Positions 1 through 7,112 of a DNA stretch of 15,528 nt are shown here, piece by piece. How positions within the stretch are numbered: the stretch's first letter is position 1; the number at the start of each line of letters is the position of its first letter. Below the pieces are notes generated by a model, which was given only the letters and a program-made list of their open reading frames with translations, made no database searches and had not been told where the DNA came from. Source of the stretch: CAMAVK01 sp964362485 (GTDB lineage Archaea > Nanobdellota > Nanobdellia > Woesearchaeales > GW2011-AR9). The stretch spans positions 1 through 15,528 of the forward strand of contig CAYIEX010000032.1 of NCBI GenBank assembly GCA_964362485.1, read 5' to 3'. Both the position numbers and the translations under genes were made by a program.

Positions 1-2453
1 TTGAATGCTCTGTTCAGTATGGGGTTGGTAATTTAGCAGAAGCCTATGCATATTGGAATCAAGATGCAACCCGCGCTGCAATTCGCTATTATGCTATTAC
101 TAAAAACGGTGTACTTGGCACCTCTCAAAATCCTCCTATTGCTCTCGTTTTTGACAATCCTGAAACTTTGGTATATGATACCTCATTACTGAATCATGAT
201 CGTGCTAATCGTCAATATGTGGATATAATGAACAGACAAACTCGTCGCGATCGTGATACCCTTGTTCTTCCTTATCTAAGAGCATTTAATTTTAAGTTGA
301 AACTCAAAGCACCTGCTGAGGCACGTAATGGTGTAGTTGGTGTTGATACCTGGTTAACAGCACAGTCTGCTGGTCAGAACCCCACTTACTTTCATTCAAA
401 ATCGGAAGTGGTTGGTAATATAATACAGTTTCATACTGGTCGTGAACCAATAACACGTTTGGAGTGTCCCGCTTCAGTTGCCGTGGGGCAGTCATTTGTT
501 TGTAGTTTGTATATCACTTCCACTGACCGTCAGTTTCTGAGCGGCAGTGGGACTGTTACTGCTGTTCTTGCTAACGGCGGGCCTGAACAATTGATTGACT
601 TAAGAGATCCGGCCACTGGAATTATTAAGCCGAATGGACTAACAAATAGATTAGGTCTAAGTATGTCTGAACATACTGAAAACAAAGAACTCTTTTTGTT
701 TGCCCGTCCGTCTGTATATCGATTTGGAGATCCTCTCGTCTTTGAAATTCCTTTGCGTGCTCCTGCGGAGGCTGGTGGAGGTTCGGTTAGTACTGCTATT
801 AAGTTTTTAGATGCTGATGCAAATAGAAACGCAGAGGCTGTCCAAACGCGCCTTATCACGTTTACAGAACCAGTTGCTGCGCAAGAAGAGCATGCGCCTG
901 CCGCTGTTTCTTTGGTTTGTCCTGATCAAGTTGCTCCTAATGAGTTGATCACATGTAATGTGCAGTTATCGGGATATGTCACGCAACGGGATTTTGTGGG
1001 ACAGTTGGTTCTTGGCAATAAGTTTGATCTTGGTTCTATTCAAATTTTGCCAACTTTGGGTGCACGCGGGAATTCGATGGTCAATGGGGAGCCTAATGGG
1101 GATTTAGTAGCAGATTGGTTCTCTGCGTCAGGCGGGGAGTTTATCATCAGACTTGATCGAGTGCCGGTTAACTTTGATCTACCTTTCATTGCACAAATTA
1201 AAATGCGGGCTAGTCCTACTATTGAAAGTGGTGGAGTGGTTTTACATTATGAAGTTAATGGAAATCCCTCGGAGCAGGTAACGGAACAAGTACAAGCACG
1301 AGCAGTGCAATGTTCTGGTCAGCTGGGAGCAAATTCACAACTCTGTGCCGGTGATACTACTAATCTTCAGGCTGATCTACCTTATCGGTTAGTTACACAA
1401 TGTACTAACCAACGCAAATGTGAATATGAATGCCGCTCCAGTGCGTTCTTACGACCCAGCACAAGACAGTGTATCCTTCCCGATGCAGCAATCTCTGCAA
1501 ATACCATTTGCGATGGAGCGGGTGATCTTGCGCAACGTGGCGATTTGATCTGCGCTCAAGATCTTCGCTGGAAAATTGCGGATGGAAAATCCTGTGCTGC
1601 AGCTCGTAGTGCCTGTGCATCAGGCTTAAACTGTGTTAACAATATTTGTACCAGGGCGGGTTCAGCACCGAGAGCTGGCGCTACTTGTCGAATGGGTGAT
1701 AGTGCAGCTGGTCTTGTTTGCGAGATGGGAGCCGCTAAAACCTATGTCTGGAAAATAGATAAGAGTGGTCCATGCCAATCTTCGCCTACTCTTTGTGCAA
1801 CTGGTTTATCTTGTGAACATGGTGTTTGTGCGGTTGCTTCCGATAATACTCCTGCTCCAAGACAGGAACTATGTAATAATCGTGCAGACGATGATGGTGA
1901 TCGAAGGATCGATTGTAACGATATTGATTGTTATAGTAATCCAAATGCTCCGACGAATGTTTGTGCTGCCTCACCCGCCGATATCTTAATCTATGATCCG
2001 AGCCCTCAACGTGGCTCCCTTAACTTACGTCGCACATATGATGGTCCCGGTGCTGCGTGTGCTACGTTGCCTTTAGCTAATGGCGTGAATCCTTGGGTTT
2101 GTGAGCGAGTGCAGAAGTATGATCCTGCGCAAGGCTGGATTCTCGTGAACACAGGTTGTGCGACAAATTTAGCTAGTTTACGGGGAGATCTTCCTCATAG
2201 GGTGGGATGCAGAGTTGATATAGATTCAGTTGTAACTCCGCAACCAACCGAAGGAAGAGGAGATCTTGATGGGAATGCTCGAGTTGAGATTGCTGATGCT
2301 ATTTTGCTTGCTCGGTCGGTTCTGGGGATTATTGATCAAGAGTTTACTGTGACTCAAGCTGATGTTAATCGTGATAATTTGGTTAATATTAATGATGCAA
2401 TTTCGATTGCACAATATGCATTAGGTATCACTGATGAATTAGGAGGAGATTAA
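1..2453 (+). CDS. Large secreted Cys-rich protein with C-terminal dockerin (5'-partial)
   Basis: The reading frame is open from base 3 with no stop upstream, so the true start lies outside the window and the in-frame TTG at 168 is not a needed start. About 816 residues are visible (numbered here from base 3). Two full modules begin with a CP-x2-V-x7-C signature (near residues 155 and 306) and end with strands like IPLRAPAEAGGGSV; the tail of a third similar module (KLKAPAEARNGVV) lies near residues 99-115. A Cys-rich region (about 436-610) contains a tandem repeat sharing WKI and GLxC. An acidic CNNRADDDGDRRIDCNDIDC motif (about 624-643) matches the MopE-like putative metal-binding pattern. 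Residues about 753-812 hold two F-hand Ca-binding repeats, DLDGNARVEIADAILLARSV and DVNRDNLVNINDAISIAQYA, which is a type I dockerin arrangement. It is the first visible gene of a four-gene operon, and I infer that it docks to a cohesin on a partner protein. The dockerin call is strong; the function of the rest is unknown. Confidence 0.88.
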   Translation, partial: ECSVQYGVGNLAEAYAYWNQDATRAAIRYYAITKNGVLGTSQNPPIALVFDNPETLVYDTSLLNHDRANRQYVDIMNRQTRRDRDTLVLPYLRAFNFKLKLKAPAEARNGVVGVDTWLTAQSAGQNPTYFHSKSEVVGNIIQFHTGREPITRLECPASVAVGQSFVCSLYITSTDRQFLSGSGTVTAVLANGGPEQLIDLRDPATGIIKPNGLTNRLGLSMSEHTENKELFLFARPSVYRFGDPLVFEIPLRAPAEAGGGSVSTAIKFLDADANRNAEAVQTRLITFTEPVAAQEEHAPAAVSLVCPDQVAPNELITCNVQLSGYVTQRDFVGQLVLGNKFDLGSIQILPTLGARGNSMVNGEPNGDLVADWFSASGGEFIIRLDRVPVNFDLPFIAQIKMRASPTIESGGVVLHYEVNGNPSEQVTEQVQARAVQCSGQLGANSQLCAGDTTNLQADLPYRLVTQCTNQRKCEYECRSSAFLRPSTRQCILPDAAISANTICDGAGDLAQRGDLICAQDLRWKIADGKSCAAARSACASGLNCVNNICTRAGSAPRAGATCRMGDSAAGLVCEMGAAKTYVWKIDKSGPCQSSPTLCATGLSCEHGVCAVASDNTPAPRQELCNNRADDDGDRRIDCNDIDCYSNPNAPTNVCAASPADILIYDPSPQRGSLNLRRTYDGPGAACATLPLANGVNPWVCERVQKYDPAQGWILVNTGCATNLASLRGDLPHRVGCRVDIDSVVTPQPTEGRGDLDGNARVEIADAILLARSVLGIIDQEFTVTQADVNRDNLVNINDAISIAQYALGITDELGGD
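2441..2446 (+). promoter_or_regulatory. Shine-Dalgarno site for the second operon gene
   Basis: AGGAGG lies 8 bases before the ATG at 2455, inside the last codons of the dockerin gene. It is the clearest Shine-Dalgarno sequence in the window and supports translation of the second gene from a shared mRNA. Confidence 0.75.
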
Positions 2454-2454
2454 G

Positions 2455-3093
2455 ATGAAAACTACACGGTTATTTGTGATTATTGGTTTACTTGGGGTTA
2501 TACTTATGAGCGGTGCTATGGCTACAGATTTTCGTGTTGCCTGTCCGGAAGAAGTTGAGGCTAGTGCAGAGTTTGCGTGTGAAATCTATTTGGTGGATCC
2601 AGCTGATTCATCAACGGGTACAGCTTTTACTGTAGAAGGTGCGTCTTTGCAGAGCGTTACTTTTGATCCTAGTTTACAGGATTCTTCTCAGAATGGGAGA
2701 TATGGTTTTGCAGCATTCAATTCACCTTTTACTGGTGATGGTGTTGTTTCCACTGTGACTCTTGTTGCTCCAGATTCCGGGAGTTTTAATGTGAGGGTGA
2801 TTCCTCGCAGACCGGCAGAACATTCATTTAGTCCCCAAAGTAATTCTATTACCGTTGGTGGAGCGGTGTCACCTCCTTCTCCCTCGCCTCCTCCTCCACC
2901 TGCTGAGTGTGCCGGCGGTTGTGCTGATGATGAGATCTGCGAGGAAGGCGTGTGTGTTGTCCAGCAACCAGAACCTAACTCCGCTGCAATCGATGCTGCT
3001 GTTGCAGATATCCGTGGGATTCTCAGTGGTGATGGAAGCAAACTCGAGAAGATTTCCGCAATTGCAGCAATTTTGCGTGATGTATTAAACTAA
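2455..3093 (+). CDS. Secreted protein with one CPxxV-x7-C cohesin-like module
   Basis: A 212-residue protein. A signal peptide (hydrophobic residues about 5-20, likely cleaved near AMA at 21-23) directs export. Residues about 27-135 form one beta-rich module starting CPEEVEASAEFAC, the same CP-x2-V-x7-C signature as in the upstream dockerin protein; the later segment DGVVSTVTLVAPDSG resembles the late strand of cohesin folds. A Pro/Ser linker (139-149) follows, then a small four-Cys motif (152-167), then a predicted helical tail (about 176-212) containing SGDGSKLEKISAIAAILRDV. That tail loosely recalls a single degenerate F-hand half but lacks most Ca ligands. It starts 1 base after the previous stop and ends 4 bases before the next ATG, so it is co-transcribed. 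It may be a soluble partner of the dockerin protein. The cohesin assignment is by pattern only and is uncertain. Confidence 0.85.
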   Translation: MKTTRLFVIIGLLGVILMSGAMATDFRVACPEEVEASAEFACEIYLVDPADSSTGTAFTVEGASLQSVTFDPSLQDSSQNGRYGFAAFNSPFTGDGVVSTVTLVAPDSGSFNVRVIPRRPAEHSFSPQSNSITVGGAVSPPSPSPPPPPAECAGGCADDEICEEGVCVVQQPEPNSAAIDAAVADIRGILSGDGSKLEKISAIAAILRDVLN

Positions 3094-3097
3094 GACG

Positions 3098-4837
3098 ATG
3101 GCATCAGCACCTAAACCCAAAGCGAAAGTGCGGCCTATGGATAGAACGAGGCCTGCCGCTGCCACGCAAGTCGCTGCGCAACCGCTCTATCAAAGACCAG
3201 TTCAGCCTGCAGCACAACCAACAGCGTCCGTAGCGCAAGCTCCACCTAAATCAAAAGGGTTTACAATTGCTGTCATTGTTATTATTGCAATTATTGCACT
3301 TGCAGGTTTAATGTTCTTCTTTAACAAAAGTGCTGGTCACGCGTTTTTTGGTACGGGGCCACAAGACGCAGTGGAAAACACTGCGGGAATTGCGGAAGTG
3401 GATGCAGTTCCTGCACAATCAGATATTACTCTTCTTGTGAAAGCTAAGACGGCAGAATCTACTGTGGCTCTTGGCTTCGAGTTGGCACTACCTTCTAGTT
3501 TACGATGTGCTGATTGGCGTGAAGATATGTCATTTTCAACGATGGGTGGTGGAATTTCAGGTTGGACATCGAGTGAGTCGCTTGTCATTTTTAATCCACT
3601 TCATTGTGTTGATACCGAGCAGGGAAGCGTCATTCGTTTTAAGCAAGGAGTTTTGAATCCAGAAGAAGCCGTGGGTGGAACAGACCAGCCTTTTGATGTA
3701 GCCACAATCGTTATGCGAAGGCAGCACGAAGGGGAGTACACGTTTCACTTCAATTCGTTTGAAGTCTATGATCTTTCCATGGATCCAGTTGATTTGATTA
3801 CAAATGAGGATGATATGGATGCTGTTATTGAGGTTGTCCAATGTGTGCAGGATAGTGACTGTGGTGAGAGTGGGCCATGTGTTGATTCTACCTGTGAAGG
3901 GGGACTCTTTGAGAATGACGATGATCGTGATGGTGTAACCAACGATGTTGATGAATGTGCCGATACAGGTTCTGAAATAATTGTGGCGAGCAACGGTTGT
4001 CCACAGCGTGATCAAGATCTGGATGGAATTCCGGATGAGGATGATGAGTGTCCTGAAGTTCCTAATCCTAATGGGGTATCCTGTGAAGCGGGTGCTTTAG
4101 CTGACCGAGACGGGGATAGTGTCCCAGATCTTGATGATAACTGTCCTGGTCTTGATAATACTGAGCAAGAGGATGTCGATGCCGATGGATTGGGAGATGC
4201 ATGCGATCATGATTTGGATGCTGATATTTGTTCAGCTGAACAAGCTGAGTTGTGTGAAACACAGGAGGATTGTGAGGGTGCTGATCTAATTTGGGCTGAG
4301 GATGCTTGTAGTAATCCACTAAATCCTTGGCGTTGTGATGATATCCCGGCTGTTGAATGTGTGTATGAGCTAGATTGTACTCACGCTGGTAACTTTTGGT
4401 ATGATGAATCCTGTCATGCTGATGAGGATGTTGTTGATTGTCTTGAACATCCTGAACAATGTTTGCCAGAAGTGGATTGTATGGACGATGAAGGTAATCT
4501 AGTTGCTTGTCCATCTAGTAATAACAAAATCAGTGTACGTGCTCTTCCTCGTTCAGGATCAGTATATCTAACTGAAATCACAGCACTGGAAGATATAAAC
4601 ACACCATTCCAGGTGTTTACGACACTTGTTGGTCCCAACGGCAATGTCGTCTTTGAAAGTCGTAATATCGCTAGCATGACTGCTGGACAAAAGATAGTGA
4701 TTCGAACAGACTCATTAGGTAAAGCCGTTACCCAAAAGCGAGTAGTTATCTATGATACGCCTGATACTAGCCAATGGACGATTCACTTGGATGAGCCTCT
4801 TGTGACGAATTATGACAATGCAGCTGTGGCACAATAA
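3098..4837 (+). CDS. Membrane-anchored cohesin-like protein with thrombospondin type 3 repeats
   Basis: A 579-residue protein. Residues 1-53 are a Pro/Ala/Lys-rich, probably cytoplasmic tail; 54-75 are one membrane helix, so the remainder is placed outside (N-in, C-out). Residues about 105-235 look like a cohesin sandwich: an early strand ALGFELALPSSL, an acidic and aromatic middle, and a late FDVATIVMRRQHEGEYTFHF. Residues about 273-378 hold thrombospondin type 3-like Ca-binding repeats (DDDRDGVTNDVDEC, DQDLDGIPDEDDEC, DRDGDSVPDLDDNC, DVDADGLGDAC). A Cys-rich stretch (about 379-505) and a C-terminal beta domain (about 506-579) complete it. No clear Shine-Dalgarno precedes ATG 3098, which lies 4 bases after the upstream stop, so translational coupling is likely. 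As a cell-bound cohesin-like protein in the operon of a dockerin protein, it is the best docking candidate. The TSP3 repeats and anchor are clear; the cohesin call is moderate. Confidence 0.88.
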   Translation: MASAPKPKAKVRPMDRTRPAAATQVAAQPLYQRPVQPAAQPTASVAQAPPKSKGFTIAVIVIIAIIALAGLMFFFNKSAGHAFFGTGPQDAVENTAGIAEVDAVPAQSDITLLVKAKTAESTVALGFELALPSSLRCADWREDMSFSTMGGGISGWTSSESLVIFNPLHCVDTEQGSVIRFKQGVLNPEEAVGGTDQPFDVATIVMRRQHEGEYTFHFNSFEVYDLSMDPVDLITNEDDMDAVIEVVQCVQDSDCGESGPCVDSTCEGGLFENDDDRDGVTNDVDECADTGSEIIVASNGCPQRDQDLDGIPDEDDECPEVPNPNGVSCEAGALADRDGDSVPDLDDNCPGLDNTEQEDVDADGLGDACDHDLDADICSAEQAELCETQEDCEGADLIWAEDACSNPLNPWRCDDIPAVECVYELDCTHAGNFWYDESCHADEDVVDCLEHPEQCLPEVDCMDDEGNLVACPSSNNKISVRALPRSGSVYLTEITALEDINTPFQVFTTLVGPNGNVVFESRNIASMTAGQKIVIRTDSLGKAVTQKRVVIYDTPDTSQWTIHLDEPLVTNYDNAAVAQ

Positions 4838-4838
4838 A

Positions 4839-5978
4839 ATGAGACAAACAATTATTTTTTTCCTTTTTGTACTCTTGATGGCCGTCTCTGCTCTTGCAGT
4901 AGATGTAACCCTACCGAAAACTGACTTTGCGCATGGGGAAATGGTTGTATCTTCAATTTCATGCGCGGGTGATGCAGTGCTCCGTGTTCAGAATCCTGAA
5001 GGACAATTGATTTATGTTGATCAAGGGCGTGATGACTGGGAATCATCATACCATACAAATTCGGATTCGAGCAAAGGAAAGTATACCATACGAGTGAGTT
5101 GTGAGGATGCAACAAACTCTGACCAATTCTTCTGTGTCGACGCGCCTGGTTGCATAGCGGCTATTCAAAATAATCCACCTCCTCCTCCTCCTCCTGTTGA
5201 CAATAGGAATAATGGTGGTTCGTCGAGTGGTGGCGGTGGCGGGCGTGCTCGTTGTAAACCACAATGGGATTGTGATGTGTGGACGTTTTGTAATTCTACT
5301 GCCCAGCAATCAAGGCCTTGTAAAGATGTGAATAACTGTGAAAAGGCAAAAACGGAAGTTCGGGAGTGTATTCCATGTCGAGAATCGTGGGCTTGTTCAG
5401 CGTGGTCGGAGTGTAATAATGGGCTACAAGCACGCAATTGTGTTGATGATTATGATTGTGGAACAGGACAATACAAACCAACACTAAGCAAGAGGTGTGA
5501 TGATGATTATGTTTCTGGACCAGAGCCAGCTCGCTTTTCCTCGCAACTTCCTCCTCCGCGATATAGTAATACTGGTACACGTGCACCAGCTCCGGTCGCA
5601 TCTTCCGAGCCTACATTTTGGGAAGAATACAAGGTCTTTATCCTTGCAGGCGTTGCATTACTCCTGGTTGCTATCATTATGGTAGTCTTTTTCTTACTGA
5701 GGCGCAAGAAACAGGTAGTTTACAATCATGATGAGCTTAAGGATTGGATAAAACAAGAGAGAGCTGCTGGAACATCGGATGCTGATATTCGCCAAATATT
5801 GATGCAGCAAACGGGATGGACGAAAGAGGATGTGGAACGAGCATTTTCTGATCTGAGTACTCCTGCTGCGATGCAGCCAGTACAATCTGCTGGGGCGCAA
5901 GGGGCATCTTCGACTGGAGTGAAGCAATCTTCTACTCAATCAGCTTCGCAAACGGGTTCAGGTCAAATCAAGAAGTAA
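4839..5978 (+). CDS. Type I membrane surface protein with TSP1-like repeats
   Basis: I choose ATG 4839 rather than the in-frame ATG at 4812, because it lies 1 base after the preceding stop and leaves a clean signal peptide (MRQTIIFFLFVLLMAVSALA, residues 1-20). The protein has 379 residues. Residues 21-105 are a beta-rich domain with four Cys. A run of seven Pro (113-119) and a Gly/Ser stretch follow. Residues 139-220 hold two TSP1-like repeats of the form W-x-C-x2-W-x2-C followed by Q-x-R-x-C. One membrane helix spans 266-287 and is followed by Arg/Lys, giving N-out, C-in topology. The cytoplasmic part (about 298-338) is a small helical segment (DELKDWIKQERAAG, then GWTKEDVERAFSDL) of a type I have seen at the C-termini of archaeal surface proteins; a Gln/Ser-rich tail ends the chain. 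It is the last gene of the surface operon. Its partner and role are unknown. Confidence 0.87.
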   Translation: MRQTIIFFLFVLLMAVSALAVDVTLPKTDFAHGEMVVSSISCAGDAVLRVQNPEGQLIYVDQGRDDWESSYHTNSDSSKGKYTIRVSCEDATNSDQFFCVDAPGCIAAIQNNPPPPPPPVDNRNNGGSSSGGGGGRARCKPQWDCDVWTFCNSTAQQSRPCKDVNNCEKAKTEVRECIPCRESWACSAWSECNNGLQARNCVDDYDCGTGQYKPTLSKRCDDDYVSGPEPARFSSQLPPPRYSNTGTRAPAPVASSEPTFWEEYKVFILAGVALLLVAIIMVVFFLLRRKKQVVYNHDELKDWIKQERAAGTSDADIRQILMQQTGWTKEDVERAFSDLSTPAAMQPVQSAGAQGASSTGVKQSSTQSASQTGSGQIKK

Positions 5979-6000
5979 TTTTTTATTTCAATTTTTCTTA
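5979..6000 (+). terminator. T-rich terminator after the surface operon
   Basis: Immediately after the stop at 5976-5978 come T runs at 5979-5984 and 5992-5996 with no hairpin, the usual archaeal intrinsic terminator form. The rest of the gap to 6182 is AT-rich; I see no gene or strong structure in it beyond three scattered TGTCAA words and a short CACA/TGTG stem near 6083. Confidence 0.5.
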
Positions 6001-6182
6001 ATCTTTGCTATTCTTATTTTGATCTATTTTTGTCAACGAATGGTAGATTATTGAATGTATTTCCGATTGGTATTATTGTATCACACTATATTGTGGTCGG
6101 TGTTTTGTTAACTTTCTTATTGTCAAGTAGTCTGTCAAGGAAGTGAGTAATGGATTTTTCGTTCCATTTTAGTAAATCCAAA

Positions 6183-6194
6183 AGTATAAATACC
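6183..6194 (+). promoter_or_regulatory. TATA box for the zinc-ribbon gene
   Basis: AGTATAAATACC lies about 27 bases upstream of ATG 6216. Archaeal transcription usually starts about 25 bases past the box centre, so the mRNA would begin at or just before this ATG. This decides the start against the in-frame ATG at 6150, which lies upstream of the box. Confidence 0.7.
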
Positions 6195-6215
6195 ACTTCG
6201 TTTTTTATATCCACC

Positions 6216-6626
6216 ATGGCAGCAGGACCGATTGGACCAGGTGTAAAAGCTCAATGTCGAGTGTGCGGCAATTTTGCGGTGGCAGATCAGTTTAAACTAC
6301 ATTATCAACTTAAACAAATGGTTTGTCCAGGTTGTTTTTCTGGTAAGAATCAAAAAGAAAAAGAACAGAAAGATGTTCAAAAAGCTCAGGAGCCGATTCG
6401 ACCTGCGGGATGGGATAAGGAAGATGATTATCTTGAGAAAGTTGCTCGCCTACGAAAAGCGGAACCACAACCACAGTTCGCTCGTGTTGCTGGAACCGAT
6501 TTTGTTCGATATGCTTGTATGGGTTGCAAGTTCAGTTTTAAGTATGATCCCCAGTCGCGTATTCCACGAAGTTGTCCTTATTGTAATGTTGAAGTTCCAC
6601 GAATGAAGGCATCAAATTTAGTGTAA
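6216..6626 (+). CDS. Double zinc-ribbon protein
   Basis: The start at 6216 is set by a TATA box about 27 bases upstream; the in-frame ATG at 6150 would add a poor N-terminal extension. The product has 136 residues. The first zinc ribbon uses CRVC (14-17) and CPGC (37-40). A charged, Lys/Glu/Gln-rich linker (about 44-90) follows. The second zinc ribbon uses CMGC (101-104) and CPYC (120-123). The N-terminus MAAGPIGPGVKAQCRVC has no signal peptide or membrane helix, so the protein is cytoplasmic. Paired zinc ribbons suggest nucleic-acid or protein binding, but I cannot name the family. The membrane-protein gene begins 2 bases after its stop, so they form one transcription unit. Confidence 0.82.
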   Translation: MAAGPIGPGVKAQCRVCGNFAVADQFKLHYQLKQMVCPGCFSGKNQKEKEQKDVQKAQEPIRPAGWDKEDDYLEKVARLRKAEPQPQFARVAGTDFVRYACMGCKFSFKYDPQSRIPRSCPYCNVEVPRMKASNLV

Positions 6627-6628
6627 GT

Positions 6629-7042
6629 ATGAAAAGAGATGCTACGTCTTGTCGAGAGAAAGATTCTTATCTTATCTGGTTTCTTTTCTACGTTCACTTG
6701 TTCGTTGTTGTTGTATTATTTGGATCATTTTTAATTCCTCAATCGATTTGGATTTCTCGTCCATTTTTCCATTTTTGGTATTTTTTCATGGTACTATTAG
6801 TGGAAGTTATATGGGGTTTTATACTCTATTTAAAAACGAAGAAGTTTGACCTTGTCTGTCCGCTCACGACGTGGATGCAGTATTTGCGGGGATTTGTGGT
6901 GACTGACCAACGAAATTACAATCACTCCTACATTGCGGAATTATTATCGCGATTTGGAGTTAAACTTGGGTACAAGTATGTAAGTTATCTTATTCTGGTT
7001 GCGGGTGTATTCGTAGTTTTTAACTACTGGCGCGCGTATTGA
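6629..7042 (+). CDS. Small three-helix membrane protein, DUF2784-like
   Basis: A 137-residue protein with membrane segments near residues 14-37, 47-68 and 116-133. Between helices two and three it has VCPLTTWMQYLRG (76-88), then a YNHSYIAELL segment. I recall the combination of an early His in helix one (YVHL), a CPLT-x4-LR motif and a following Y-x-(S/F)-I segment from the DUF2784 membrane family; this is a memory-based match and moderate at best. It begins 2 bases after the zinc-ribbon gene, in the same unit, with no Shine-Dalgarno. Its function is unknown. Confidence 0.75.
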   Translation: MKRDATSCREKDSYLIWFLFYVHLFVVVVLFGSFLIPQSIWISRPFFHFWYFFMVLLVEVIWGFILYLKTKKFDLVCPLTTWMQYLRGFVVTDQRNYNHSYIAELLSRFGVKLGYKYVSYLILVAGVFVVFNYWRAY

Positions 7043-7084
7043 GACTTAATTCTTACTTCTTAATGCTTACTTAGGGAGTTACTT

Positions 7085-7092
7085 CTATATAG
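7085..7092 (+). promoter_or_regulatory. TATA box for the DUF255 gene
   Basis: CTATATAG is centred about 25 bases before ATG 7113, which predicts a leaderless transcript. A purine-rich GGGGAGGG at 7092-7099 lies between them, but it is too far from the ATG for a normal ribosome site. Confidence 0.65.
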
Positions 7093-7112
7093 GGGAGGGT
7101 ATTATTCTATCT

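Noticed and set aside
168..170. TTG as the start of the dockerin gene
   Set aside because: The frame stays open upstream to base 3 with sensible coding sequence, so the gene continues beyond the window.
3005..3090. A second dockerin at the end of the 212-residue protein
   Set aside because: Only one loosely similar segment is present and the Ca-binding Asp/Asn ligands are mostly missing.
3557..4015. Antisense frames inside the surface operon
   Set aside because: They lie opposite strong coding regions with clear domains and have low-complexity, His/Asn-rich composition typical of shadow frames.
6075..6100. Operator-like palindrome CACACTATATTGTG
   Set aside because: Only four base pairs match at each side and it is far from the mapped TATA box; chance is likely.
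6150..6215. Longer start for the zinc-ribbon protein
   Set aside because: The TATA box lies downstream of that ATG, so the transcript would not contain it.
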